64,000 nucleotides of DNA from the NCBI GenBank assembly GCA_032718565.1, contig JAVGVS010000167.1, forward strand, positions 124,001-188,000, in the 5' to 3' direction. Both the position numbers and the translations under genes were made by a program. The DNA comes from Distichodus sexfasciatus (lineage: Eukaryota > Chordata > Actinopteri > Characiformes > Distichodontidae). The stretch's first letter is position 1. Each line of letters starts with the position of its first letter. Positions 24,400 through 35,024 of this stretch are shown in pieces. The notes under the pieces were generated by a model. The model saw nothing but the letters and a program-made list of their open reading frames with translations. It was not told the origin of the DNA and ran no database searches.

Positions 24400-25418
24400 A
24401 ATTTGTTTTTAAAATATTTGCAAGCATATTGTGCATGAGTATATGACTGTTTCCACTCCTGAGCAAGAGGTGATGTACCAAAATCAAAACTCAATCTTGG
24501 GGTCTTTTCTGTACCTAGTTCCTGCCTCCAACAATTGACAGAACCCTTCATATCACCAACACCTTCTATTTCGCTTTGTAGAACACAATCAGGAGTGACT
24601 AACACAGTTGATGGGTAATTTAATGTCACGATTGCTCTTATTCCCAACAACCACAGGTACTTTGCAGAACCCATGTTGTGGTAATGATACCAGACAGCAG
24701 TCTACAAACACGCCACCTGGCAGGGAAGAAAAGGTAGGTTGCTCCAACATTGCCCACCGTTCAGAATTGACTGGGTTCGCATACACAAAACCCTCAAGCA
24801 GCACCTTCTGGTTAGCTGGTGTATGATCTCTTGGGTTCGACCTCGAAGTTTGATCAGACCTATTCTTCCACTGAAAGCTTGTTTTTTCTGGATCTCCAAT
24901 GTCTTTAAGACCTGATTAAAGCCAAAACAAGGTGACTTTGTGTGGGGCAAGGGCTTGCCACAGCACTGGTTATACAAGGATCAAGAGTATTTGTGCCTAT
25001 TAATAATGGCACATCACTATTTAGGCGAAGATCCAGAACAATCAAAGCCAGAGTGGATATTTCAGGCTCTGATTCAGGGAAGTCTTTGGGAAACCTGATG
25101 CTGGTTTCTATATATCCCAAGTAGGGAACTGCCTGACCATTTGCTCCCTCTACCTCGAGGAGGTCACTTATGGGCTTGATATGACGCTTAGACAAGTGAT
25201 TCTTGTAAAAAGACATGGCTATAGTGGTAACTTGTGAACCTGTGTCTAGCAAACAGCAGCAGTCCACTCCATCTACAACTACTCTAGAAGTGCATTTGCT
25301 TTCTACTGACCACCTTGGAACTGTAGCACTGCTGATAGCTCCCTGCTTTAGACTGACAACCTCCTTTCTCTTAACAAAGATGGGACTTGATTTATTTTTG
25401 GTTTCAATTCTCTTTTAG
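24400..25418 (-). pseudogene. Retroviral-type aspartic protease and pol N-terminus, disrupted
   Basis: The frame is open from about 25418 and overlaps the end of gag by about 70 bp in the -1 frame. The protease active-site motif is LLDTGSQVT at about 25247-25221 (minus). The frame stops at about 24905. Homology then continues in other frames (a GGVFVDCCLVSLPQHGFCKV block near 24700, then FDFGTSPLAQEW near 24460-24500), so at least two frameshifts break it. No canonical X XXY YYZ slip heptamer was found in the overlap. Reverse transcriptase is missing. Confidence 0.65.
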
Positions 25419-27022
25419 GCTCAACCAAAGTCAGATTTGGGTCACTGCTGCAGGTAGATGCAATGTGCCCATCCTCTCCGCACCTGAAACAATGCCACGA
25501 CTTAGGCTTGGCATCCTTTGTGGTGGGCGGTTTAATTGGTCCCTTGTCTGATTCATCTTTAGTATGTTGGTGTTGCTTCTTACTTCCCTTTCCCTCTCTT
25601 TTGTCAGGTTTTTTAGAGCTATTGGCTTTGAGCTGAGCTATCTGAGCCTGCAGAGCAGCAATTTGTCTTTTGAGATCGTCTGTAGTAGACGATGAAGTGA
25701 CACTGGGTTCCGTAAGTAACCCACCGACACAGGACATGCACGCAGCCTGAGGGCATGTGAAGGCCTTGGGTTTAGTTACCCCCAAATGCTGTTTCATTCT
25801 CATGGCCTTGTTGGCCTGTCTATCTTCTTCTGTACGGAGAAGCAGCAGTAGCTCAGCAAAAGATGGAGGCTTGTCTTTATGCTGCTCAAGCTGAAGGCTG
25901 CTTATCAAATGACTATCCCAGCAACCATGACAAAATTGTTTGAGTAGTTGTTTACCGACGTCACCAACAGCGATCCCGTTTCTACTCACAACAGTATTTA
26001 AGCAAGTGTGCAACCGTTGCAGGTAGCTGGAAGCCTTCTCACCAACATCTTGATGGGTATTCAAGAATCGAGCAAACAGCTCGTCACCATCTTCCACAGT
26101 GGCATAAGCGGAATCAAGGAGTTGTAGATAATCCTTAGGAGAGGCCCTTGGACCTAAGGGTTTGACAATGCTTGCCGCTGGTGGTGATGAACTTTCGACT
26201 ATTTTCCCTACAACTTGAATTTCAGAAATGAACGGGTCGTTCAGGCAAAATTCAACACTGCTTCGCCACGTATCATAGTCACTCTCAAACAAGGGATGAG
26301 GAACTCTCCCAGAGAAAGGTTTTAGCTTATAAGGGGAACTGGATTGGGAAATGGCATCACCACTTTTCACAATATGTTCCACAATGACTCGTTGTACTTC
26401 GGGAGTGCTAAGTTGGTCTGCAGACAATTTGTAACACTGCATTTTTACAGGATTGGGAGAGGGGATCTCTGCATCTCTCTCAATATGCTGTGTTTCTGCA
26501 TCAGGTATCACTGAATCTACAGGGGCACTGGTAAGAGTGTCCACCAAATGTTCACCCATCAAGAGAAGTGGTTCAGGCTCACTGGAGGTCTCACAGGTCT
26601 CAACTTGTGTCTCACGCCCAACTGAATCTCTTATCCTAGCCAACTCCTCTTGCAAGAGCTCTTCATATGGTTTGCCGCTTCTCTTCGCCAAGTCTTTTAG
26701 TTCGGCGAGGAAAACTGTAGTAGCAGAAGCACCGACATTACTTCCGTAAACACTCGCAAGGCTCTGAATGCAGTGACTAATCTCAGGGTTTGCATCACAA
26801 GGCCTAGTATAGGGTAAGTACTTCCTTTCAAGCTCTTTAACAGCAGAATCATACCGAAATTCAACAAGAACTCTTCCCGTTGATCGCACTACAAACAAGA
26901 CAAAATTATAATGCTATAAGAAACAGAAAATATTAATTCATTGTTTACCTGGGTCTTTAGTCTATGATTTGCTCACCTCGCCTCTTATCTGACAAGTTTT
27001 CGGGTTTGAGTCGTTCGTTCAT
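25348..27022 (-). CDS. Gag-like protein with PNMA-type domain and CCHC zinc knuckle
   Basis: The main exon (26888 to 25348) is open for over 500 codons. Its middle (from YKLKPFSGR through the QLLDSAYATVEDGDELFARF region) matches the PNMA/Gypsy capsid pattern. A coiled-coil-like DDLKRQIAALQAQIAQLK follows, then a basic tract and one CCHC knuckle (CFRCGEDGHIASTC). The open frame starts without an ATG; its first in-frame ATG would be about 113 codons in. An upstream exon, 27022 to 26977, supplies ATG plus 14 codons. It has a strong donor (GGCGAG|GTGAGC) and joins in frame over an 88-bp intron (26976-26889) to the acceptor TTGTTTGTAG|TG. The spliced product would be 528 aa. It may be retroelement gag or a captured gag gene; splicing is inferred from sequence only. 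Confidence 0.6.
26889..26976 (-). other. Predicted 88-bp intron before gag
   Basis: On minus it begins GTGAGC (26976-26971) after AG and ends in a pyrimidine-rich TTTTGTCTTGTTTGTAG at 26889. It joins codon phase 1 to phase 1 with no stop. A second donor-like site (CCCAG|GTAAAC near 26948) would not link the ATG in frame, because TAG/TAA codons precede it. Confidence 0.5.
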
Positions 27023-27528
27023 TACGTGACAGCCCCATAAGCTTAACCTATGCAGTCTGAGCCGGAAACAGAATTGATTAGTTCATCTCTCGAGTCTTCG
27101 GGTTTGAGTCGTTCATTCATCACGTGACAGCCCCATAAGCTTAACCTATGCAGTCTGAGCCGGAAAGAGAATTGATTAGTTCATCTCTCGAGTCTTCGGG
27201 TTTGAGTCGTTCGTTCATCACGTGACAGCCCTATAAGCTTAACCTATGCAGTCTGAGCCGGAAACAGAATTGATTAGTTCATCTCTCGAGTCTTCGGGTT
27301 TGAGTCGTTCGTTCATCACATGACAGCCCCATAAGCTTAACCTATGCAGTCTGAGCCGGAAACAGAATTGATTAGTTCATCTCTCGAGTCTTCAGGTTTG
27401 AGTCGTTTGTTCATCACATGACAGCCCCATAAGCTTAACCTATGCAGTCTGAGCCGGAAAGAGAATTGATTAGTTCATCTCTCAAGTCTTCGGGTTTGAG
27501 TCGTTCGTTCATCACGTGACAGCCCCAT
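27001..27528 (-). repeat. 98-bp tandem array, five full units plus a partial
   Basis: Units start (on +) with cgggtttgagtcgttcgttc at 27001, 27099, 27197, 27295, 27393 and 27491, exactly 98 bp apart; the sixth is cut at 38 bp. On minus, each of the five ATGs belonging to the copies starting at 27099-27491 opens a 25-codon frame (MNERLKPEDSRDEL..., ending TAA) in the order ATG, CTC AAA CCC GAA, TAA. The copy nearest gag diverges after LKPE and becomes the predicted gag first exon. A CACGTG or CACATG E-box-like core directly abuts or overlaps the ATG in five of the six copies (TCACGTGAC in three). Confidence 0.85.
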
Positions 27529-27610
27529 GCTCAGACTGCATAGGTTAAGCTTATGGGGCTGTCACATGATGAATGAACTACTCGAAAAACCCGAAGACTC
27601 GAAACAGGGG
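27529..27610 (+). repeat. Inverted copy of the 98-bp unit
   Basis: From 27529 the unit is continued in opposite orientation (ggttaagcttatggggctgt, then cacatgatgaatgaac and acccgaagactcg on +). It forms a large palindrome with the last unit, with arms acgtgacagccccat and atggggctgtcacatg around a loop of about 24 nt. Confidence 0.7.
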
Positions 27611-27763
27611 AATCAATAATTCCAATACAGAAACTATAGGAAGTTGTGCATCACTCCCACGAGACGACTCGTTCTTCCTGAGTCACATTAAAGATTTGTT
27701 CAAAATGAACGAATCGTTCAAGAACGACCCATCACTACTCCTGGCTGGCTCGCCAAGTTTTTA

Positions 27764-28533
27764 TGTAGCCCGCCTAGCAACTAAAATACCAATGACACAC
27801 TACAGTGGTCCAGCGTCTAGGTCCGTGGGGAGGGGTCAGAGATAAAAAAAAGTGGAGACACAAATACACAAAGGAGCCAGATGTAAACAATGATATGAAC
27901 TGTATTAAGCAAAATGGTTACTTACAATTTATGCCGGCATTATGAAAGAAAGTAAGAGAAGATGTCCAAAGAAAATTTTCCCACTGAGGGTAACTTTTGT
28001 CCAATAGAAATTGTCTCACCTCAGGGTGCACCCTCAAAGTAACAAAAGAAAAAAATTGTAGTATGGTGAGGCACAGTCCTACCACAAAGATGATGAAAAT
28101 AATGGAGAATTAAGAAATCGCTGTCCTCAGATTCCAAGGGGTTGGCTCGGCATCTTCTTCTTCAAGGGATGATTCTGAAGCCGCTGCATTTTTCCGGTCT
28201 CCAAAACCTGGCCAAGACGCCAAAGAAGACAACTAATATAAAGTTGGTCCCAAGGTCTTCTTCCGCTGATCTCTCATCCTTTTCCTACTAATTTCTTTCC
28301 AAAAATAATCCACTGCTCGCAGCTTCTAATTACTCCACACCTCTCTCGTCGCACTTCCTTCCTCACACTTCCCGTTTTTTCCCTGGAGGCGGAGTCAACC
28401 CTGCACCAATGAAACTGAACCAAATACCACGCAATCCTGAATAAATTAGAAGCAAATGAACGCTTGAGATTTGTTCTCTTTGCAACCAAAGTATTAAATA
28501 AAATTTATATTTGATTTCCTCAACCGGGTTACA
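27764..28533 (-). repeat. LTR of the Gypsy-like element
   Basis: On minus the block begins TGTAACCCGGTTGAGG (28533) and ends GGCGGGCTACA (27764), the TG...CA form of an LTR. It is followed by TAAAAACTTGGCGAGCC, which may hold the primer-binding site. It is AT-rich with tttaat and aataaa-like signals. No second copy is in the window, so the limits are inferred from the termini only. Confidence 0.5.
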
Positions 28534-29510
28534 CCTGTATGGGCATGCTCTGTGTTTTTTCCATGAAGACATTTCAGGTGGTGAGCTCGAGTTTCTTTTG
28601 AAGTTTTTTTAGTTGGGTTATGAAACATTAGTAAATCTAGCAGACTTGATTTAAACCCAGATATTTAGGGTAAAACTACTTACTAGACCAACTGTTTTAC
28701 CGCAGAGCTAACTTCACTGGCTTGCATGGCCACCGCATCACTTAATTATGCTGTCATGTAAAGCTCCGTTAGCCACACTACAAAAAAGTTGTGCCAACTT
28801 AATTTTAAAGCAACTTGCTGCACTATATTTTTTTAGTTTTGTGGCTAAATATTTTTTATTCATGTGAATTTTCTCTCATATCTATAAAATAATTTTTAGT
28901 TTGATATACTAACAATTCAACAACAAATGTTATTACTTATTAACTTATCTTTCATATTTGCAAAACTTTAACATATGAGTTTAACATACAACAAAACTGT
29001 CCTGACTAATTATTAACCCAGATAATAAACAACAAAACAGTTCAATTAGCATGTTTATTTTAAACACAAATTTCAGGTTATGTTCCATAAGCAAAAATCA
29101 AACATTTTCCAGTGCAGACCACAATTCAGCACCAATTAACTGTTAAATTGATGTCAGTTAATGGCATAACACTTGACAGTTGTCCAAAAGGTTATGCTCA
29201 GTAGTAGGGCTAAACATTACACTCACCTAAAAGCAACAGTACTAACAACTAGGCTAGTCTCTCTTGAATCAACAAATGTAAATACAATATCAATAAGAAA
29301 TTTACTGCATCGGTCCTTCTGCATCTAGCATTAAAACTAGTGCATAGCACATTGATTCTTTGATTGATTAAAGAAGGAGGCTGCACTAACAAGTCTTCTG
29401 CTTCAATCATGTACAAATTAAGATCTAAACAAATCAATGTAATTTAACAAAAGGTCATTACATTTTTTAGATTGAAATCACCATTGTCTGGATCATAGAT
29501 TAGAATTAAC
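28534..29510. other. Gene-free stretch with a diverged SINE copy
   Basis: 28640-28710 matches the unit of the 20.6-21.5 kb array (ttaaacccagatatttaggg, then actagaccaactgttttacc). The remainder is AT-rich with no recognised gene. Confidence 0.4.
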
Positions 29511-29514
29511 AACC

Positions 29515-29640
29515 AACCTGCGGTGTGTTTCCCAAAAGCATAGTTCCTAACATATTGCTAACTAGGTTAGCAACACTATGTTAGTTGCTAATGTATACTA
29601 TATTAGTTGCTAACATAATTAGCAACTATGCTATGAGTGG
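29515..29640. mobile_element. Palindromic MITE
   Basis: The left end reads tgtttcccaaaagcatagtt followed by ctaac repeats. Alternating GTTAGCAAC and GTTGCTAAC motifs make it self-complementary, and it ends agcaactatgc. This matches a very common fish MITE type with a tttcccaaaagcat end; the family is not named. Confidence 0.5.
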
Positions 29641-29829
29641 CATTGGCATTGGACTGGTAATCTCAAACCTATAGACCTTTTATTTTTATTTATATATTTA
29701 ATTATTTTGACAATGCTTTGTAAGCAGCAGGACTGTTGCCTAATTGTGTATAAGTATTTTTTTGTCTTAAAGTTATTTTTTATCCTGAAAAGCAGCAGTG
29801 TCTAACAGGTTCCAATAGTAGAAGCCTGC

Positions 29830-29945
29830 AGAGTTAAATGTGAAAGTGAGTGTTCATTTCCGTGAAGGAGCAGTGGGCAGCTAACATGGGCAGCGCCGGC
29901 AGAGCAGTGCTTACCGGTCCCGGGATTCAAACCAGTGACCTTCCA
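29830..29945 (-). repeat. HAmo-like SINE, partial
   Basis: Minus-orientation copy with cgtgaaggagcagtgggcag and gggattcaaaccagtgacct. A poly-T run follows at about 29956-29976. Confidence 0.65.
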
Positions 29946-29979
29946 ACCTGCATGCTTTTTTTTTTTTTTTTTTTTACAG

Positions 29980-32275
29980 TGGGAGGGAACTGGAGCACCC
30001 AGAGAAAACTCACATGAACAAGGGGAGAGCATGCAAAATCCATACATAAAGGCTCCACAGCCAACTCACAGATCAACCACCGCAATGCAACACCACAACC
30101 ACTACACGACCATGTCAACCCACTGTATTGGTGCAGTGGTGTGAGTGACCAAAACCTTGTGTTGGTGATCATAATGTTGGTTGTTCAAGTCCTGTGAGAA
30201 ACTAAACCTCCACTGGGACCGTGTACAAATCCCTTAACACCAAGAGCATGCTTCAAATGTAAATATAATAATCCAAACAAGCAATCTGCTGCAAACTTGC
30301 ATCCCATCCCCTTTAATAGCTTGAGGCAGATCAGTAATAATGTCATGCCTCAGATCAGTAATAAATCACATTCTCAGCAAAACAATTGCACTTGGACTAG
30401 TTTAGATTGAATCTACACAAAGGAAGTTCAGTAGACATATCTGTATAACGCACTTGGCATTATGTTTTAATTAGAATTATGAGTGAAGGCTGTTTCTGCT
30501 GTAATTTAAGTTTATAATCTTGTTCTTCCCTTTATATTCATCATCTTAAAATCTTGTTAGCCATATTAGCATGTTTAGTCAGACTCATTGGTTTTGTCAA
30601 GGACCAGGACTTTAGCGATCTGTAGGACTGATTAGATGCTGTATATGGACTTCTAGTCCTGCCCATATCAGCCTTTGTGCAGTGTAAGATAGGCAGTTGT
30701 CTCTCTCCAGCATGGCTATATGATAAGAGTTGTCCTCCTCAGCATGGATGATTCACAGAGGCATTTGAACAGATAAACTATGTTCTGCTCATCTCTTACA
30801 CTGTGCTCTGAAGAATCTGTGATATCTGAAAGCAGAATTGTTCTTGTCCTTGTCATTTATGTCATTTAAGCTTTATGCTGTCTTACCATCAATGACTCAT
30901 AATTCCTCTTCATATTATTAGCTCCAATGTTTGTTTTAGTGTAGCCTAGCTGCCATTGACAGAGTGCTCCTGTGAAAAAATAAAGTAAATATGATTTGTT
31001 ATAAATGTTTATAAAAAGTGCAGCAGTGTGGTTGAGAAGTTAAATCCCTTGTTAAATAGGAGTGGAGTTAAAGCTCCTTCATGAGATTCATCTTACTGAA
31101 TCTAAGGACACATCAAGAGCTGCTTTTCTACTCAAGTCCACATCACGTGTCCCTATTTATTTCCATAAAGAGGTTTCCATAGTGTATTAGTACAGATGTG
31201 CATAACATAGCAACTCTTCTGCCACCTCTCTCTCTCCCTCTCTCTCTCTGATCCTGAAAGGTTAACAGCAGAGAACTGGTCCAGCTTTGAGATTTGCAGT
31301 ATTCTCTGCATGAGTGCTTTTTTATCTAAAAATGGAAGCCGTTGATAGCACTCAGACTTGTTGACAGCCTCTCAACATTCCATCTTTGCTGTATGTTTGT
31401 TTCCTAACAACCAAACTCCATAGAGGCAAACACGCATCCAGGGCCGAGTGGCTGGCCGGAATGGAAAGGTTTCTGATAGAGGCGTCTGCATAATTACAGC
31501 CAAAAATAGACTAGAACCTGAAATAAGGGCTGTTATGGACCGATATTTAAATACCAATGGATTATAAAGGCCAGACACTTGCTGCCTGAGTTATTACAGG
31601 GATTTTAATGACCATGAAAAACATGTTTTAGACACCTTTAGACATTACATGTAATCCTTAAGGTGTGTCCATATATATTTTCTCTAAATTAATTAAACAT
31701 AACTTTTATGATGAAAAACAGCAGTCTGGATTTGATGATTTTTTTGATTTGTAAATACTTTCCAAACAGAAATTGACAATGGGATATACAATGGCAATGA
31801 TAGCAGGAGAACAAATTTATATTTGTTAATGGCATCTGCTGCATGTACAGCATATTTCACAATTGAGAACTTTCTTACAAGGATAAAATAAAAATTTTAG
31901 AGTTTTTCTTTCTTATCTGGCTATTTTTAAGAATTGTAACCTGACCACATAGCTAACCAGTTTCCAAGAGTGTGAGATGTTTCAACATACCTGAAATCAT
32001 GTAACAACTTATTCAATGAACCACTGGAATGGAAGCTGGTCATTCCAATGCAAGATAAGAATGTCAAAAAAAACAGAATAAAAACCAGGATTGATATGAT
32101 GGTGAGATGATGGTGTGTCAGATCAGTTCAGTACCACTAATGCTAATGTTATACGGACACTGGGGTTTTATGCTGTAGCTGGAGAAGCAACATAGTTTAA
32201 CATAGCTGCTTTAGTCATATTGTCATATTGTCATTACTGCCAGCAGTGATTACTTGAATACTGTATATGTGATAT
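29980..32275. other. Gene-free stretch
   Basis: No gene was recognised. A (CT)n patch lies near 31230-31250. 31430-31620 is less repetitive and has homeobox-like TAATTA and a CArG/MEF2-like CCAAAAATAG near 31500, so it could be non-coding regulatory DNA, but nothing here proves it. Confidence 0.35.
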
Positions 32276-32279
32276 GCCC

Positions 32280-32392
32280 TGCGGTGTGTTGGCGCCTGCC
32301 CTGGGTTGTTCCCTGCCTTGCGCCCGTAAGTTCCCGGGATAGGCTCCGGTCCCCAGTTGGGATTAAGTGGTTCGGATCATGAATGAATGTAT
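32280..32392 (+). repeat. SINE/LINE 3'-tail repeat
   Basis: Contains the widespread fish tail 'ccctgccttgcgccc', 'gggataggctccggtccccag' (21 bases in genome, ends trimmed here in sense), 'ttaagtggttcgga' and a terminal gaatgaatg. The orientation is plus. Confidence 0.6.
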
Positions 32393-32654
32393 ATATATAT
32401 GCAATTATAATGCATTATAATGCAATTATTCTCCAAACCAGTTCTCCATGCAGAAACCCTGGTTTATGGTTTACATACATGAATCCACCTTGATTATAAT
32501 AAAGTCTATAATTTGCATTTTTCAGAGCTCAAGAGTGCTGCACAAAACAAAATTAATAAAACAGTCCCAGGGTAAGTGTTAAAGACAATGTGAAGAGACA
32601 CAGTGAAATTTGACCAAACAACACTAAATAACATTTTTATAAGTACAATACATG

Positions 32655-32850
32655 ACAATACATTTGCACATAGCAGACACTCTAATCAAGAGCGACTTCC
32701 ATTTGCAAATGACAGGGACCGTTTTCCCTGAAGTAACTTTATGGTTATGGGTCTTGCTCAAGGACCCAATGATGGTAGTGCTAGAATTCAAATCCACGAC
32801 CTCTTGGGCCAGAGACAAGTATTCCAACCACTAGATCACCGCCACCACAC
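32655..32850 (-). repeat. tRNA-derived SINE, second family
   Basis: Same family as 14470-14700: agagcgacttccatttgcaa, then gggtcttgctcaaggaccca. On minus it begins with a tRNA-like head, GGCGGTGATCTAGTGGTTGG, with a B-box-like GGATTTGAATTC. Confidence 0.65.
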
Positions 32851-33559
32851 TACCAGGAGAACGCCTAGAAGAAGAAGGAGACCGTGGTAAAACTTGTGTT
32901 TTAAAAGGAGGTGTTGTGGAGAGACTATGGGAATGAATTCAAGACAACCAGCATTGTATGGAGTACCGGAGAGGCATACGTGAATGTATGATTACTTAGA
33001 AAACAACGATTAACATTGATTGACAAAGATTGATTGATTTAAATTTTAAAGATGAAGTGCTTCCATTTACATGTTAAAAAATTCCTCAAAGTCTGCTAAT
33101 TCCAAAAATGATCAGGACCAGGCTGTCACCATCAAGTTGGCGGAACATGTGTAGGTCTGCCATACCAATTCAAGGTCTAGGATTGTGCACCTCACTCACA
33201 TACACCCTCTCTAATTCACATAGATTCTTTCTCACACACCCACTCATAGTCTTCTGATAAACTACATGTAGAAGGAGAAAATAAAATAACTACAACACCT
33301 GGCATTATGGAATTATAGAATCACTACTCTTGAAGGATGTTCAGTCAGTTGTTATACCTTTTTGCCAAAAACACAAAAAACAAATCACAGATATGACACA
33401 AAACTATTTGATCTAACAGCTGAACATTCTGGCTTAGAAAAACTTATAAAAAAAAAAAAAAATGACACTGTAGTAATTAATATTACATTTTTTCAGATCA
33501 AGTAGAAGAAAAAATTATGGAATCATTCTGAATTTGCATCTCTGAAACAAATACCTGAA

Positions 33560-34385
33560 CAAGTCTATGTAACGCAAACTAGGTAGCAGACTGCTGCACC
33601 TGGCTGACTGACAGGAAACAAAGTGTTACATGCCTGTAGAAGGCACGTGTGTTTGTTGTTGGGTTTTTTTAGGTGCCTCTCCTTGTCGCTGCGCTGGAGA
33701 TGCAAGATAGTGATTGACGGAATCCCCGCGAATAAAAAGAAACTTGCCATTTAAACGAGAAAAATGCTGGAGCAGCAAGATGGTGGCGACCGGCTTTTAA
33801 GCTGTCATGTACTGATGCGGACAGTGGCGTTGTATTTTGTTAAAGATTGTTGTTCGTGACTCTGAGGTGTGAACTGACGATGCTTAGGTAGTGTTTGTTG
33901 GTGTATAAATACCTGTAATAGAGCATTGTTTTCGTGTGCATTGGATACACTTTGAAGCTCTCAAAATTACACTGGAACTGTTAAAGTGGTGGAGAAAGTA
34001 GCCAGACTGTGTGCGCACATACATACACCAGGAACAACTTTGCTGTATAGACACACTAGGTGTAGTGGACGGGCGCCACCATTGTATGTTTTTGAGGGGG
34101 AACTTAGTTTAAGTTAGCATCTGTCCTGTGGGTTAGATTAAATTAGTGACAGGCTATAGAAATCTTTTACTAAGTTCTTTGATTTAGCACCGACCGTCCT
34201 TTCTTTACTCCTCCACTCCCGGTTCCTGTCTCTCTATTTATTTAAAAATAAACCTATATGCGCATTCAAACCGTATCTTCAGTGTTGTGTGCGTACTTCG
34301 CCTGTGTGGCCCACACGGTTGCATCTAATTCCATATCATGTTTACTCCCTTACCCTAGACTAAAAACAAGGGTGTGTGGTCAGTT
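33560..34385 (+). other. Unclassified insert, possibly a solo LTR
   Basis: This segment separates the left TIR from the transposase start. About 34055-34345 begins TGTAGTGGACGGGCGCCACC and has AATAAA near 34247, followed by a G/T-rich stretch and cacacggttgca, the plan of an LTR. No coding match or confirmed target duplication was found. Confidence 0.3.
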
Positions 34386-34389
34386 GAAA

Positions 34390-34746
34390 CAATGGAAAGA
34401 ATTATAAAACTCCCTTAAGAAGATCAAGCAACACAGATTGTGGCAAAAGATGTTGGTTGTTCCCAGTCAGCTGTGTCTAAAATCTGGAGCAAGTACAAAT
34501 AAAATGGGAAAACTGTAAAAGGGAAACATACAGGTAGACCAAGGAAGACGTCAAAGCATCAGGACAGAAACTCAAGGCAATTTGCCATTGAAAATAGGAA
34601 ATGCACAACAAAAGAAATGAAAGATAAATTGGCAGAAACAGGAATCAATGTTTGTGACAGAACTGTAAGACATTGACTGAACTAAATGGGATTCAAGCAC
34701 AGAAAATCCAAATGTAAACCATGAATCACACCTAACCAGAAGAAGT
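34390..34746 (+). pseudogene. Tc1 transposase, N-terminal part
   Basis: Plus-strand translation reads IVAKDVGCSQSAVSKIWSKY, then GRPRKTS, CTTKEMKDKLAE.GINVCDRTV and ITPNQKKS. These are the paired HTH domains, the GRPR hook and the lead into the catalytic core. Several in-frame stops are present. The sequence stops at 34746, where an LTR begins. Confidence 0.8.
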
Positions 34747-34747
34747 C

Positions 34748-35024
34748 ATTTGGATCCTTCTACTTTCCCAGTAGCTGGGATTGGGATCTTCCTGGTTGTT
34801 CCGGAACAGAGTCGTTCAAGTGGCGTTCATCCCTGGATTTTCATAGCGGGAGCACATGAAAACAACATCGTTTGTTTATTTTTTGTATCAAGATCTGGTT
34901 TATCTTTGCCTCATTGGGAGTTTTTTTCTTGTTTTTCGTTTGACATTAAAAATCCACCATTAATCCGCACCGGCATTGTCCTCCTCCTTATTTTTTCTTT
35001 TTTAATCACACGGCACCCATGACA
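34748..35024 (+). repeat. 5' LTR remnant of the Gypsy element
   Basis: Matches 43653-43932 (ggatccttctactttcccag, cgttcatccctggattttca) and ends CACCCATGACA at 35024, as the 3' LTR does at 43932. Its 5' part is deleted. Confidence 0.85.

Larger units (their letters stand above)
24400..28533 (-). mobile_element. 5' half of a Gypsy-like LTR retroelement (PNMA-type gag)
   Basis: On minus the order is: a 770-bp LTR (28533 to 27764), a leader with a 98-bp repeat array, a short exon, an 88-bp intron, gag, an overlapping retroviral-type protease, and the start of pol up to a FDFGTSPLAQEW block near 24460-24500. Reverse transcriptase, integrase and a 3' LTR are absent, so the element is truncated on its 3' side near 24400. 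The Gypsy call rests on the gag fold pattern, the CCHC knuckle and the protease following gag. Confidence 0.75.
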
